Below the pieces are notes generated by a model. The model had not been told where the DNA came from. It ran no database searches and saw only the letters and a program-made list of their open reading frames with translations. Positions 18,906 to 27,206 of a stretch of 64,000 nucleotides of DNA are shown piece by piece (the stretch's first letter is position 1; each line of letters begins with the position of its first letter). A program made the position numbers and the translations under genes. Source of the DNA: Brachybacterium sacelli (GTDB lineage Bacteria > Actinomycetota > Actinomycetes > Actinomycetales > Dermabacteraceae); NCBI RefSeq assembly GCF_017876545.1, contig NZ_JAGIOD010000002.1, positions 1,302,001 through 1,366,000 of the forward strand, written 5' to 3'.

Positions 18906-19729
18906 GCCTCACCGTCGACACCCTCTCCTTCTCCTATGGGAAGCGGAAGATCCTCGAGGACATCTCCTTCGAGGTCGCCCCGGGGGCCTTCTGCGCCCTG
19001 CTGGGCCCCAACGGCTCCGGCAAGTCCACCCTGGTCAAGGCCATCGCCGGCGTGCACCGGGCGAAGGCCGGTCGGGTCACGGTCGAGGGTCGGGAGACCG
19101 CCTCGCTGGGACGCCGCGAGCTCGCGAAGGTGGTCGGCTACGTCCCGCAGGCCGGTGACGCCCCCTTCGACCTCACCGTGCGCGAGGCCGTCATGCTGGG
19201 CCGCACCCCGCACTACGGCCTCACCCCGCGCGAGGAGGACCGCACGAAGGTCGAGGACGCGATCGTGCGGATGGGGCTCACGGACCTCTCCGAGCGCAGC
19301 ATGTCCGAGCTCTCCGGCGGCCAGGCCCAGCGCGCTCTCATCGCCCGGGCGCTCACCCAGGACACCCGCGTGCTGCTGTTGGACGAGCCCACTAGTGCCC
19401 TCGACCTGCGCTACCAGATCGAGACCCTGCAGCTGGTCCGGCAGATCACGCGTGAGGAGGGCATCAGCGCCCTGATCGCCATCCACGACCTCAATCACGC
19501 CGCCCGCTACTGCGACCAGGTGATCGTGCTGCACCGCGGGCACGTCACGGCCGACGGCCCTCCTGCCGAGGCGCTGCAGGCCGCGACGCTGCGCACCGTC
19601 TACGAGGTGGATGTCGAGGTCGAATCGAGCGACGACGTCGTCGAGGTGCGCCCCCGCGTGGACGGACACGGCTTCACCCGCACCGGCGCGCGCCTCGACG
19701 AGCTCGAGGCCCCGACGGGAACGCGATGA
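18902..19729 (+). CDS. ABC transporter ATP-binding protein, FecE/FepC type
   Basis: The 275-residue ATPase has Walker A GPNGSGKST (residues about 37-45), Q-loop PQAGDAPFDL, ABC signature LSGGQAQRA, Walker B VLLLDEPTSALDL, and the H-loop IHDLNHAARYCDQ. It begins with GTG at 18902 inside the permease stop (GTGA overlap), the right length for the FepC class, with about 20 added C-terminal residues. It energises the preceding permease. Confidence 0.95.
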   Translation: MSLTVDTLSFSYGKRKILEDISFEVAPGAFCALLGPNGSGKSTLVKAIAGVHRAKAGRVTVEGRETASLGRRELAKVVGYVPQAGDAPFDLTVREAVMLGRTPHYGLTPREEDRTKVEDAIVRMGLTDLSERSMSELSGGQAQRALIARALTQDTRVLLLDEPTSALDLRYQIETLQLVRQITREEGISALIAIHDLNHAARYCDQVIVLHRGHVTADGPPAEALQAATLRTVYEVDVEVESSDDVVEVRPRVDGHGFTRTGARLDELEAPTGTR

Positions 19730-21630
19730 GAGCACTCGACGGGATCATCGTCGGCGGCGGGCCCCGAGGGGTCGCCACGGTGCTGCGCAGTGCCGCCCGC
19801 GTCGCGGCCGACGGGCGGGCCCCGCTCCGCCTCGCCGTGATCGACGCCCTCGCCGTCGGGTCCGGCGGGACCTGGCTGATCGATCAACCCGGCGAGTACC
19901 TCAACAACACGCAGGCCGATGCCACCACCGTCCACCCCGACGAATCCACCCCGATGAGCGGGCCCGCCGCGCCCGGCCCGGACCTCGTGCAGTGGGCTCG
20001 GTCCGTCGTCGACGCCGGCGGCCACCGCGTGGGCCCGTGGGTGCTGCAGGAGGCCCGGGCACTGGTCGGTGCCACCTTCCCCTCCCGCCGCCTGCAGGGG
20101 GTCTACTTCCGCGACCAGCTGGAGGCGGCGATCGCCTCCGGGCACGTCGAGGTGGAGGAGATCCACGGCCGGGTCGTGGACTTCGAGCGGGTGGGGGAGG
20201 GCGGCGACGTCGTCACGGTGCTCGCGGACGGCCGGCGCCTGAGCGCCCCCACCGTGGTGCTCGCCCAGGGCATGGTCCAGGCCCGCCGCACCCCGGAGGT
20301 GACCGCGCTGCTCGAGGCCGCCGAGCGCTTCGCCCTGCGCTACGTCGAGCCCGGCATGCCCGCCGAACGCGACTACACCGCCCTCCCGGCCGGGCAGAGC
20401 GTCCTGGTGCGCGGCCTGGGCGCGAACTTCTTCGACGTCATCGGCCAGCTCGCCGCGGAATGGGGCGGGGCGCTCGGGTCCGTCCCCGGTGACCCGACGG
20501 GACGGCTGCGTTATGTGCCCAGCGGCCGGGAGCCGCACCTCGTGGTCGGCTCCCGGCGCGGCGTCCCCTACCGCTCCAAGCCCGACGGCGGCCGCGCCGT
20601 GCGCCCCTTCACCCCGCGCTGGCTCACTCCCGAGCACGTCGCAGACCTCTCCGCCCGCTCCGACGTCGACTTCGCCGCCGAAGTGTGGCCGCTGATGGCC
20701 CGCGAGTTCGCCCGCGTGTACCTCGAGGCGCTGACCGAGCTGGCGCCGGAAGCCATCACCGGCGACTGGCTGAGCGGCCTCGGGGCGGCGCAGACCCAGG
20801 ACGAGGTCGATGCCGTGCTCGAGGCCGCGATCGGCGACCCCCGCTGGACCTGGACCCTCGACGAGCTGCACCGCCCCACCGTCGGCGACGCGGTCAGCGG
20901 CGCCGAGTGGGATGCGATGGTCGCACGGCTGGTCGAGGACGAGCTCGGCTCCCTCTCCGTCCCGGCCGGCCACCCCCGCGCCGCGGTCAACGGCGCCATG
21001 GGGGCGCTGCGCAAGCAGGTGGGACGCTTGACGAAGCTCGGCGCGTTCCACGGCACCTCGCTGGCCCGGGACGTGCTCGGCTGGTTCGACGGAGACTCCC
21101 TGGCACTGGCCTCCGGGCCGCCCGCGGATCGCGTGCGCCTGGTGCTGGCCCTGCTCGAGGCCGGCGTGATCGAGCTGCTCGGCCCGGAGACGGTGGTCGA
21201 GGCCGATGAGCACGAGGGCGTCTTCCGTGCCGCCTCGCCGATCACCGGCCGAGTCGCCACCGCGCGGGTGCTGCTGGAGACCCGCATGTCCAAGGGGAGG
21301 ATCCCGGAGACCGACGATCCGCTGCTGCGCTCCCTGCTGGACTCCGGTCGCGCCCGGATCCACACCGTCGACGGCGTGCCCACCCAGAGCCTCGAGGCCA
21401 CCGGCGCCGAGTACGCCGAGGACACCGAGCACCTCGGGAGCGGACACAACCTGATCGCGGCCGACGGCAGCGTCGACCCCTCCGTGATCGTGCTGGGGAT
21501 CCCTGCCCAGAGCACCCAGCCCGGCAGCGCCATCGGCGCCAGCCCGGGGGTGCCCTCACCGTTGCTGGCCGGGGCCGATGTCGCCGCGAAGCAGATCGTG
21601 GCGCGGATGCGGGCGGGAGTGGCTGCGTAG
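19726..21630 (+). CDS. FAD/NAD(P)-binding protein (large, unassigned flavoenzyme)
   Basis: The 634-residue cytoplasmic protein starts with a dinucleotide-binding GIIVGGGPRGVATVL fold followed by VIDALAVGSGGTWL, as in the FAD/NAD(P)-binding domain family shared by ornithine-monooxygenase-like and HI0933-like proteins. A second nucleotide turn, VLVRGLGANFFDVIGQLA, lies near residues 226-243. The rest is helical and I cannot assign a reaction. The ATG overlaps the ATPase stop, making it the fifth gene of one translationally coupled unit. A role in modifying or releasing the imported ligand is plausible but not shown. Confidence 0.8.
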   Translation: MRALDGIIVGGGPRGVATVLRSAARVAADGRAPLRLAVIDALAVGSGGTWLIDQPGEYLNNTQADATTVHPDESTPMSGPAAPGPDLVQWARSVVDAGGHRVGPWVLQEARALVGATFPSRRLQGVYFRDQLEAAIASGHVEVEEIHGRVVDFERVGEGGDVVTVLADGRRLSAPTVVLAQGMVQARRTPEVTALLEAAERFALRYVEPGMPAERDYTALPAGQSVLVRGLGANFFDVIGQLAAEWGGALGSVPGDPTGRLRYVPSGREPHLVVGSRRGVPYRSKPDGGRAVRPFTPRWLTPEHVADLSARSDVDFAAEVWPLMAREFARVYLEALTELAPEAITGDWLSGLGAAQTQDEVDAVLEAAIGDPRWTWTLDELHRPTVGDAVSGAEWDAMVARLVEDELGSLSVPAGHPRAAVNGAMGALRKQVGRLTKLGAFHGTSLARDVLGWFDGDSLALASGPPADRVRLVLALLEAGVIELLGPETVVEADEHEGVFRAASPITGRVATARVLLETRMSKGRIPETDDPLLRSLLDSGRARIHTVDGVPTQSLEATGAEYAEDTEHLGSGHNLIAADGSVDPSVIVLGIPAQSTQPGSAIGASPGVPSPLLAGADVAAKQIVARMRAGVAA

Positions 21631-21696
21631 AGCGGTCCCGCCGCCCACCGGCCGGTCCGGGCTTGTGTCCTCGCGGCTCGACCGTGTACGTATAGA

Positions 21697-21716
21697 TGTA
21701 TGAACATGTCCATACA
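21697..21716 (+). promoter_or_regulatory. GntR operator overlapping the start codon
   Basis: TGTATGAACATGTCCATACA is a 20-base inverted repeat matching at nine of ten positions per half (arms TGTATG and CATACA, inner ACATGT). It contains both possible ATG starts of the GntR gene (21700 and 21706) and sits just after TATAGA (21691-21696), a -10-like box. Binding would block the gene and its downstream operon: probable autoregulation. Confidence 0.65.
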
Positions 21717-22440
21717 GGTCTCGCGGGGCAAGCGGCAGACGATCGTCGACACCCTGTCACGACGCATTCGCGAAGGGCACTACGCACCGGGCACCCGGCT
21801 CGAGGGCGAACTGCGCCTCGCCGAGGAGTTCTCCGTCTCCCGCGGCACGATCCGCGATGCGCTCGGTGAGCTCCAGCAGCGACGGATGATCGCGACCGAG
21901 ACGGGACGCGGCTCGTTCGTCATCTTCGACGGCCAGCCGCTGAGTCAGGACCGCGGTTGGGCGCAGTCGATGGCCGATACGGGCAGCACGGTCACCACCG
22001 AGATACTCGGCATCGAGCCGGTGGAGCGACGCGCCGTCCCCCTGCTGCCGACGGAGGTCACCCTCGCCGCCGGCATCGCGATCCGCCGCGTGCGCACCCT
22101 GCACCGCGAGGACGAGGGACCTGCCCCCATCTCCTTCGAGTGCGCGACCGTCCCCGCCCACGGCCGACTGGCCGACCTCCCCGAGCACGGCCTGCTCGAC
22201 GGGTCGCTGTCGGCCACCCTCGCCGCGGCCGGGCTCCACCCCGCCCGTGGCACCCAGCGCGCCGATGTCCACCTGCTCGACGAGCGCGAGGCCGGGATCC
22301 TGCACCGCGACCCCGGCACGGCGTTCCTGCGCACCGCCCGGACCTCCTTCGATGTCGACGGCGCCGTCGTCGAGCACGTCGTCTCCCTGCTGGACCCCCA
22401 GCACTTCACGCTCTCCCTCAGCTTCGGAGACGATCGATGA
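21700..22440 (+). CDS. GntR-family (HutC/UTRA type) transcriptional regulator
   Basis: The 246-residue product has a winged helix at residues 10-70 (QTIVDTLSRRIREGHYAPGTRLEGELRLAEEFSVSRGTIRDAL) and a UTRA effector domain with FECATVPAHGRLAD and FDVDGAVVEHVVSLLDP at the end. Two ATGs, at 21700 and 21706, are possible; the second matches a leaderless transcript from the -10-like box at 21691-21696. It is the first gene of a four-gene operon (ADP-ribosylglycohydrolase, permease, PfkB kinase). The UTRA domain probably binds the operon's ribosyl substrate or a sugar phosphate. Confidence 0.92.
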   Translation: MNMSIQVSRGKRQTIVDTLSRRIREGHYAPGTRLEGELRLAEEFSVSRGTIRDALGELQQRRMIATETGRGSFVIFDGQPLSQDRGWAQSMADTGSTVTTEILGIEPVERRAVPLLPTEVTLAAGIAIRRVRTLHREDEGPAPISFECATVPAHGRLADLPEHGLLDGSLSATLAAAGLHPARGTQRADVHLLDEREAGILHRDPGTAFLRTARTSFDVDGAVVEHVVSLLDPQHFTLSLSFGDDR

Positions 22441-23474
22441 CCCCACGCGCCCGGACCCAGAGCGCCCCGGCGAGCACGACCGACCGTGCCCGGGGAGCAC
22501 TGCTCGGCCTCGCCATCGGCGACGCGCTCGGGATGCCCACCCAGTCCCTGCCCCGGGAGGGGATCGAGGATCGCTACGGCACGGTCGAGGGCTTCCTCGA
22601 CGGGGCGGCGGACCAGCCGATCGCGCCCGGCATGCCCGCCGGATCCATCACGGACGACACCGAGCAGGCACTCATCGTGGCGCGGCTGACCATCGCGGGC
22701 GAGGGCATCGTCGACGGCCACGAGTTCGCCGCCGCGCTCATCGCCTGGGAGCAGGACATGATCGCCCGCGGGTCGCTCGACCTGCTCGGTCCCTCCACGA
22801 GATCCGCGCTCGCGACGCTCCAGGCCGGGGCGCCCCTCGAAGAGACGGGCCGGTACGGGACCACGAACGGGGCCGCCATGCGGATCGCGCCGGTCGGGAT
22901 CGCCCACCGCCCCGGCCCCGGACTGGTCGAGGCCGTCGTCGCCGCGAGCCGCGTCACCCACAACACGGGCCTGGGCATTTCAGGAGCGGCCGCGATCGCC
23001 GCCGCGGTCTCCGCGGGAATCGACGGAGCCGACACCGACGAGGCACTCGAGATGGCACACTCCGCGGCGCTCGAGGGGCATACCCGGGGCCACTGGGTGG
23101 CCGGCGGATCGATCCCGGCGCGGTTCGCCGCCCACCGGGATCACGTGCGGGCCCTGGACCCCGCCTCCGCCGCAACCTACCTGTACGACGTGGTCGGCAC
23201 CTCCGTGCAGTCCCAGGAATCGGTGGTCGCCGCGCTGCTGCTCGTGGACCGGGGGCGGCTCGCCCCCTTCGACACCTTGTGCACGGCGGCCTCTCTCGGC
23301 GGCGACACCGACACGGTCGCCGCGATGGCCGGCGCGGTGCTCGGAGCCGTGCACGGACCCGGCGCCTTCCCGGACGCAGTCCTCCGGCAGGTCCTGGAGG
23401 TCAACGACCTCGACCTGGACCCCCTCGTGCGGCAGCTGCTCGCCGTACGCCACACATCGACGACGACGAGGTGA
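22437..23474 (+). CDS. ADP-ribosylglycohydrolase family protein (YegU-like)
   Basis: The 345-residue cytoplasmic enzyme has the metal-binding signature of the DraG/ARH family: LLGLAIGDALGMPTQ near the start, SITDDTEQAL (residues about 70-80) and SLGGDTDTVAAMAGAVLGA near residue 285. The family removes N-linked ribosyl groups with magnesium. Between a GntR regulator, a nucleobase/nucleoside permease and a PfkB kinase, it more probably acts on a small ribosylated molecule than on a protein (inference). ATGA overlap at 22437 couples it to the regulator gene. Confidence 0.9.
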   Translation: MTPRARTQSAPASTTDRARGALLGLAIGDALGMPTQSLPREGIEDRYGTVEGFLDGAADQPIAPGMPAGSITDDTEQALIVARLTIAGEGIVDGHEFAAALIAWEQDMIARGSLDLLGPSTRSALATLQAGAPLEETGRYGTTNGAAMRIAPVGIAHRPGPGLVEAVVAASRVTHNTGLGISGAAAIAAAVSAGIDGADTDEALEMAHSAALEGHTRGHWVAGGSIPARFAAHRDHVRALDPASAATYLYDVVGTSVQSQESVVAALLLVDRGRLAPFDTLCTAASLGGDTDTVAAMAGAVLGAVHGPGAFPDAVLRQVLEVNDLDLDPLVRQLLAVRHTSTTTR

Positions 23475-23479
23475 CACCG

Positions 23480-24967
23480 ATGTCTGCCCCCGAGACCGGC
23501 ACCGCGCCGGCCGCGAATCCCTTGGACGACGCCGCCGCGCCGAGCGGAGGTGCGATCGGTGCCCTCGAACAGCGCGGCATCGAACCGGTCCCCGAGTCGG
23601 AGCGCGACGGGAACCCCCTGCAGCTGTTCTGGGTCTGGTTCGCCGCCAACATCTCCGTGCTCGGCCTCCCGCTCGGAGTCAGCCTCGTGGTGCTCGGGCT
23701 CTCCGTGTGGCAGTCGATCCTCGTCGCTGTCCTGGGCGCCTTCGGATCGTTCGCTGTGGTCGGCCTGATCTCCGTCGCAGGGCGACGCGGCGGCGCCCCC
23801 AGCCTCACCCTGTCGCGCGCCGTCTTCGGCACCCGGGGGAACGCCGGGCCGGCCGCCGTGGCGCTGGTGTCCCGCCTGGGATGGGAGACCGTCAACACCT
23901 CCACCGCCGCTCTGGCCGTGGTCACCATCGTCTCGCTCGTGGCGGGGACCGGTGGGGATGCGAAGTCCGCCCCTGTGATCGCCGTGCTAGGCGTCGTCCT
24001 GTTCGTCGCGTTCACGGTCGCCGTCTCCGGTATGGGCCACGGGGTGATCCTCCTCGTCCAGAAGTGGTCGACCTGGATCTTCGGCGGAGTGAACCTGCTG
24101 ATCCTCGGATTCCTCGTGGCCACCATCGATTGGTCCCACGTGGCCCAGGCGCCCCATGGCTCCACGGCCGCCGTCGTGACGGGGATCGGCACGATAGCGG
24201 CCGGCACCGGCATCGGCTGGGCGAACTCGGGAGCCGACATGGCGCGCTACCAGGCGCCGCGGGTCCGGGCGCTCTCCTTGGTGATGTCCGCCTCCGCGGG
24301 CGCCGGGATCCCGCTGGTCGTCATGATCTCCATGGGTTCGATGCTGGGGACGTCCGATGCCGGTATCGCCGCCTCCGCCAACCCCTTGGATGCGATCCGG
24401 GACACCCTGCCGCACGCCGTCGCGGTCATCTATCTGCTGGTCTCCTTCGTGGGGCTGCTGCTGTCCAACCATCTCTCCGTCTACTCCGCGGGCCTGACCA
24501 CTCTCACCCTCGGGCTGCGGGTGAAGCGCGTGCACGCCGTGCTCGTCGACGTCGTCGTGACCACCACCGGGTCCCTGCTGTTCCTGCTGGTCGCCGACGG
24601 GTTCTACGGACCGTTCATCACCTTCATCTCCCTGCTCGCGGTGCCGATCTCCGCCTGGGTGGGCATCTTCCTGGTCGACATGGCCCGGCGCCGCCACTAC
24701 GACCCCGAGGCTCTGCTGGACCTCTCCCCGGGCAGTGCGTACTTCTATCGCGGGGGCGTGCGCTGGGCGGCCCTCGGCCCCTGGCTGATCGCGATCGTCG
24801 TGGCGGCGCTGTTCCTGCGCATCGCCCCGGGCGAGCAGGCCTGGTACACGGGCCCGTTCGCCGACACCTGGATCGGTGCGAACGGCATGGCCTGGGTGCT
24901 CTCCGCCGTGATCGGCGGCGTGCTCTACGCCCTGGTCGCCCTGCGCACCCGTGGGAGCGCATCGTGA
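23480..24967 (+). CDS. Purine-cytosine/NCS1-type permease
   Basis: The 495-residue membrane protein has about 12 hydrophobic segments and the NCS1 opening LFWVWFAANISVLGLPLGV, with the TGI-GWANSGADMARY segment typical of this transporter group. It should carry a nucleobase, nucleoside or related base with a cation. The ATG at 23480 is preferred because GAGG (23468-23471) precedes it at normal distance, although a GTG at 23471 overlaps the previous stop. Placed between the ribosylglycohydrolase and the kinase, it likely brings in their substrate. Confidence 0.88.
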   Translation: MSAPETGTAPAANPLDDAAAPSGGAIGALEQRGIEPVPESERDGNPLQLFWVWFAANISVLGLPLGVSLVVLGLSVWQSILVAVLGAFGSFAVVGLISVAGRRGGAPSLTLSRAVFGTRGNAGPAAVALVSRLGWETVNTSTAALAVVTIVSLVAGTGGDAKSAPVIAVLGVVLFVAFTVAVSGMGHGVILLVQKWSTWIFGGVNLLILGFLVATIDWSHVAQAPHGSTAAVVTGIGTIAAGTGIGWANSGADMARYQAPRVRALSLVMSASAGAGIPLVVMISMGSMLGTSDAGIAASANPLDAIRDTLPHAVAVIYLLVSFVGLLLSNHLSVYSAGLTTLTLGLRVKRVHAVLVDVVVTTTGSLLFLLVADGFYGPFITFISLLAVPISAWVGIFLVDMARRRHYDPEALLDLSPGSAYFYRGGVRWAALGPWLIAIVVAALFLRIAPGEQAWYTGPFADTWIGANGMAWVLSAVIGGVLYALVALRTRGSAS

Positions 24968-25947
24968 ATGCGGCACCGGGGACGCCTACCGGACGCGTGA
25001 TCCATACCGGGCAGGGAGTCGTCGACCTGGTGATGCGGATCCCGGAGATGCCGGGGCTCGGCGGTGACGTGTTCGCCACCGGTCACCAGTTCCTCCCCGG
25101 CGGCGGGGTCAACGTCATGGTGGCCGCGGCCCGCGACGGGGCCGAGGTCCTCTACGTCGGGGGGCACGGCACCGGGCCCTTCGGCGACCTCGTCCGCGAG
25201 GCGCTCCGGGCGGAGGGTGTCGCGCTCCTGGCACCGATCGATCCGGACACGGACACGGGGTTCAGCGTCGCGCTGGTGGAGGACAGCACCGAGCGCACCT
25301 TCGTCTCCACCACGGGGGCGGAGGCGCACGGCAGCGCAGACCAGCTGCACCGCGCGGCGGCCGTCCCGGGGGACGTGGTCTACGTCTCCGGGTACTCCCT
25401 CGTGCACGAGCAGAACCGTCGCGCCCTGCTGGACTGGCTGCCGACGCTCCCGGCGCAGTGCCAGGTGGTGGTCGACCCGGCTCCGGTGATCGGTGAGGTG
25501 GGCCTCGAGGACATCGAGGTGCTGCTCCAGCGCGCCGACGTGTGGACAACGAACGACCGGGAGGCGTGGATCCTCCTCGAGCGGCTGACCCTCGAGGCGA
25601 TGCCGCAGGACGGCCCCGAGAGCCTCGCGGCGGCCCTGTGCGCCCGGACCTCCCGGCAGATCGTGATGCGCGCCGGATCCGACGGCGCCTATCTGGCACG
25701 ACCGGGCGAACCGGTGCTCGCCGTGCCTGCGCCGGCCGTCGACGCGGTCGACACCAACGGTGCCGGTGACGCACACGCCGGGGTGATGTGCGCGCGGCTC
25801 GCAGCGGGGGAGGGCCTGCTCGGTGCTGCGCGAAGAGCAGGCGTCGCCGCCGCGCTCGCCGTGACCCGGCATGGTCCAGCGACGGCACCCACCGCGGCTG
25901 AGACCGACGCGTCGATGCGCGGTGCACCTCGTCCTGGGGGGATGTGA
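24964..25947 (+). CDS. PfkB-family carbohydrate kinase (YegV-like)
   Basis: The 327-residue kinase has the two PfkB signatures: GHQFLPGGGVNVMVAAARDGA and AVDTNGAGDAHAGVM near the C-terminus, where the Asp of GAGD is catalytic. It would phosphorylate a sugar or nucleoside such as ribose released by the glycohydrolase. GTG 24964 overlaps the permease stop (GTGA). Its final residues (RGAPRPGGM) border a decayed gene, so the natural end may have been altered. Confidence 0.9.
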   Translation: MNAAPGTPTGRVIHTGQGVVDLVMRIPEMPGLGGDVFATGHQFLPGGGVNVMVAAARDGAEVLYVGGHGTGPFGDLVREALRAEGVALLAPIDPDTDTGFSVALVEDSTERTFVSTTGAEAHGSADQLHRAAAVPGDVVYVSGYSLVHEQNRRALLDWLPTLPAQCQVVVDPAPVIGEVGLEDIEVLLQRADVWTTNDREAWILLERLTLEAMPQDGPESLAAALCARTSRQIVMRAGSDGAYLARPGEPVLAVPAPAVDAVDTNGAGDAHAGVMCARLAAGEGLLGAARRAGVAAALAVTRHGPATAPTAAETDASMRGAPRPGGM

Positions 25948-26459
25948 CCCAACGCAGACTCGGTGTGGGACCGTCACGCCTATCAATGGAGTTTCTGGGG
26001 GCGGGGGAGGTTCCCCTGGGCAAGGTCCCTCCGGACCGGGCCGACGCCCTCATCGAGGAGTGCCTGGGCTTCGTCGGCATGACGCCGAAGGAGACGCTGC
26101 ACAAGTTCCCCCACCAGCTCTCCGGCGGTCAGCGCCAGCGGGTCATGGTGGCCCGCGCCCTGATGATGCGCCCGAAGGTGCTGCTCGCCGATGTGGCGAC
26201 CAGCATGCTCGATACGACACTGCGGGCGAACGTGCTCAACGTGCTGCACGACCTCACGGACGAGCTGGGGCTGACGGTCCTGTTCATCACCCACGAGTTC
26301 GGCCAGGCCTGCTATCTCGCCGATGAGGTCGCGGTGATGGAGCAGGGGAGGGTGGTCGAGCGGGGCACCACCGAGGAGGTCATCTTCTCCCCGCAGGCCG
26401 ACTACACCAAGCGTTTGCTGTCGGACGTCCCGGACCTGCGTGGGAGCTTGACGTCGTAG
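25944..26459 (+). pseudogene. Truncated and mutated peptide-type ABC transporter ATPase
   Basis: The 171-codon frame matches only the second half of an OppF/DppF-like ATPase: LIEECLGFVGMTPKETLHKFPHQLSGGQRQRVMVARALMM and TVLFITHEFGQACYLADEVAV are intact. The Walker A half is missing. The Walker B is altered to LLADVATSMLD, so the catalytic Glu (normally DEPTS) is replaced by Val. It cannot be an active ATPase. It starts with GTG inside the PfkB stop codon, which looks like chance joining. The first 25 residues are not related to the family. No other part of a peptide importer lies nearby, so it is a remnant. Confidence 0.8.
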
Positions 26460-26462
26460 ACC

Positions 26463-27089
26463 TCAGGAGGGCGGCGCCAGCAGCACGGCGAAGGTCTCCA
26501 GGGTGCGCTGGAGCTCGATCGAGGGCTCGAGCAGCCACTGGATCTGCAGACCGTCCGAGGCCGCGATGAGCAGAGCCGCCGTGTCGGACGGGTCCACGTC
26601 GGCGCGGATCCGTCCCTCGGTCTGCTCCGCGGTCAGCCGCTCGGTGAGCTCCTGACGGATCCGGGCGAAGCGCGCGGTGAAGAACTCGTGGGAAGGGCTC
26701 CCGTCGACGGCGAGCGAGGAGGCCACCAGGGTCGTGTACAGCTCCACCGTCCCGGGCACCTCGAGATTGAGCATCGCGGCCTTGACCAGCACGTCGAGCG
26801 CCGAGATGGAATCGCCATACATCGTCGCGGTGTCCCGCTTCGACTCGGCGTGCTCGTAGACCGCCACCAGCAGCTGCTCGCGCGAGTCGAAGTAGTGCAG
26901 CAGCGCCGCATGGGAGACGCCGATGGCGGTCGCGATGCGCCGCAACGAGGTCCCGTCGGCCCCGCGCTCCCGGAACACCTCGATCGCGCGGTCGAGGATC
27001 TCCTGACGGCGGGCGACGCCCTTGGAGTACGACCCTGCGCGGCCGATGATCCGGGACTCCGCGGGGGCGGCGTGTTCCTCGGTGGACAT
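26463..27089 (-). CDS. TetR-family transcriptional regulator
   Basis: The 208-residue protein has a TetR helix-turn-helix at residues about 28-72 (RQEILDRAIEVFRERGADG, then SLRRIATAIGVSHAALLHYF). The C-terminal ligand domain is unassigned. It is divergent from the isomerase/dehydrogenase pair at 27207 and faces an inverted repeat in the shared 117-base region, so it probably represses both itself and those genes in response to a sugar derivative. Confidence 0.92.
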   Translation of the reverse strand: MSTEEHAAPAESRIIGRAGSYSKGVARRQEILDRAIEVFRERGADGTSLRRIATAIGVSHAALLHYFDSREQLLVAVYEHAESKRDTATMYGDSISALDVLVKAAMLNLEVPGTVELYTTLVASSLAVDGSPSHEFFTARFARIRQELTERLTAEQTEGRIRADVDPSDTAALLIAASDGLQIQWLLEPSIELQRTLETFAVLLAPPS

Positions 27090-27110
27090 GCGGCGATGCT
27101 ACCCAGAAAG

Positions 27111-27141
27111 AAACCTCCATGTGGAGGGTTTGCGTGATAAT
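27111..27141 (+). promoter_or_regulatory. Inverted repeat and -10 box between TetR and isomerase genes
   Basis: AAACCTCCA (27111-27119) and TGGAGGGTTT (27122-27131) form an inverted repeat with one extra G, and GATAAT at 27136-27141 resembles a -10 box reading toward the isomerase gene. The repeat would lie between or over the promoter elements, as expected for a TetR operator. Confidence 0.6.
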
Positions 27142-27206
27142 GTCTGCTCCACGCCCTCACCGTGACGTGCGGCCAGCGGGTGACAACGTGTGAAAGAAGG
27201 TTCTCC

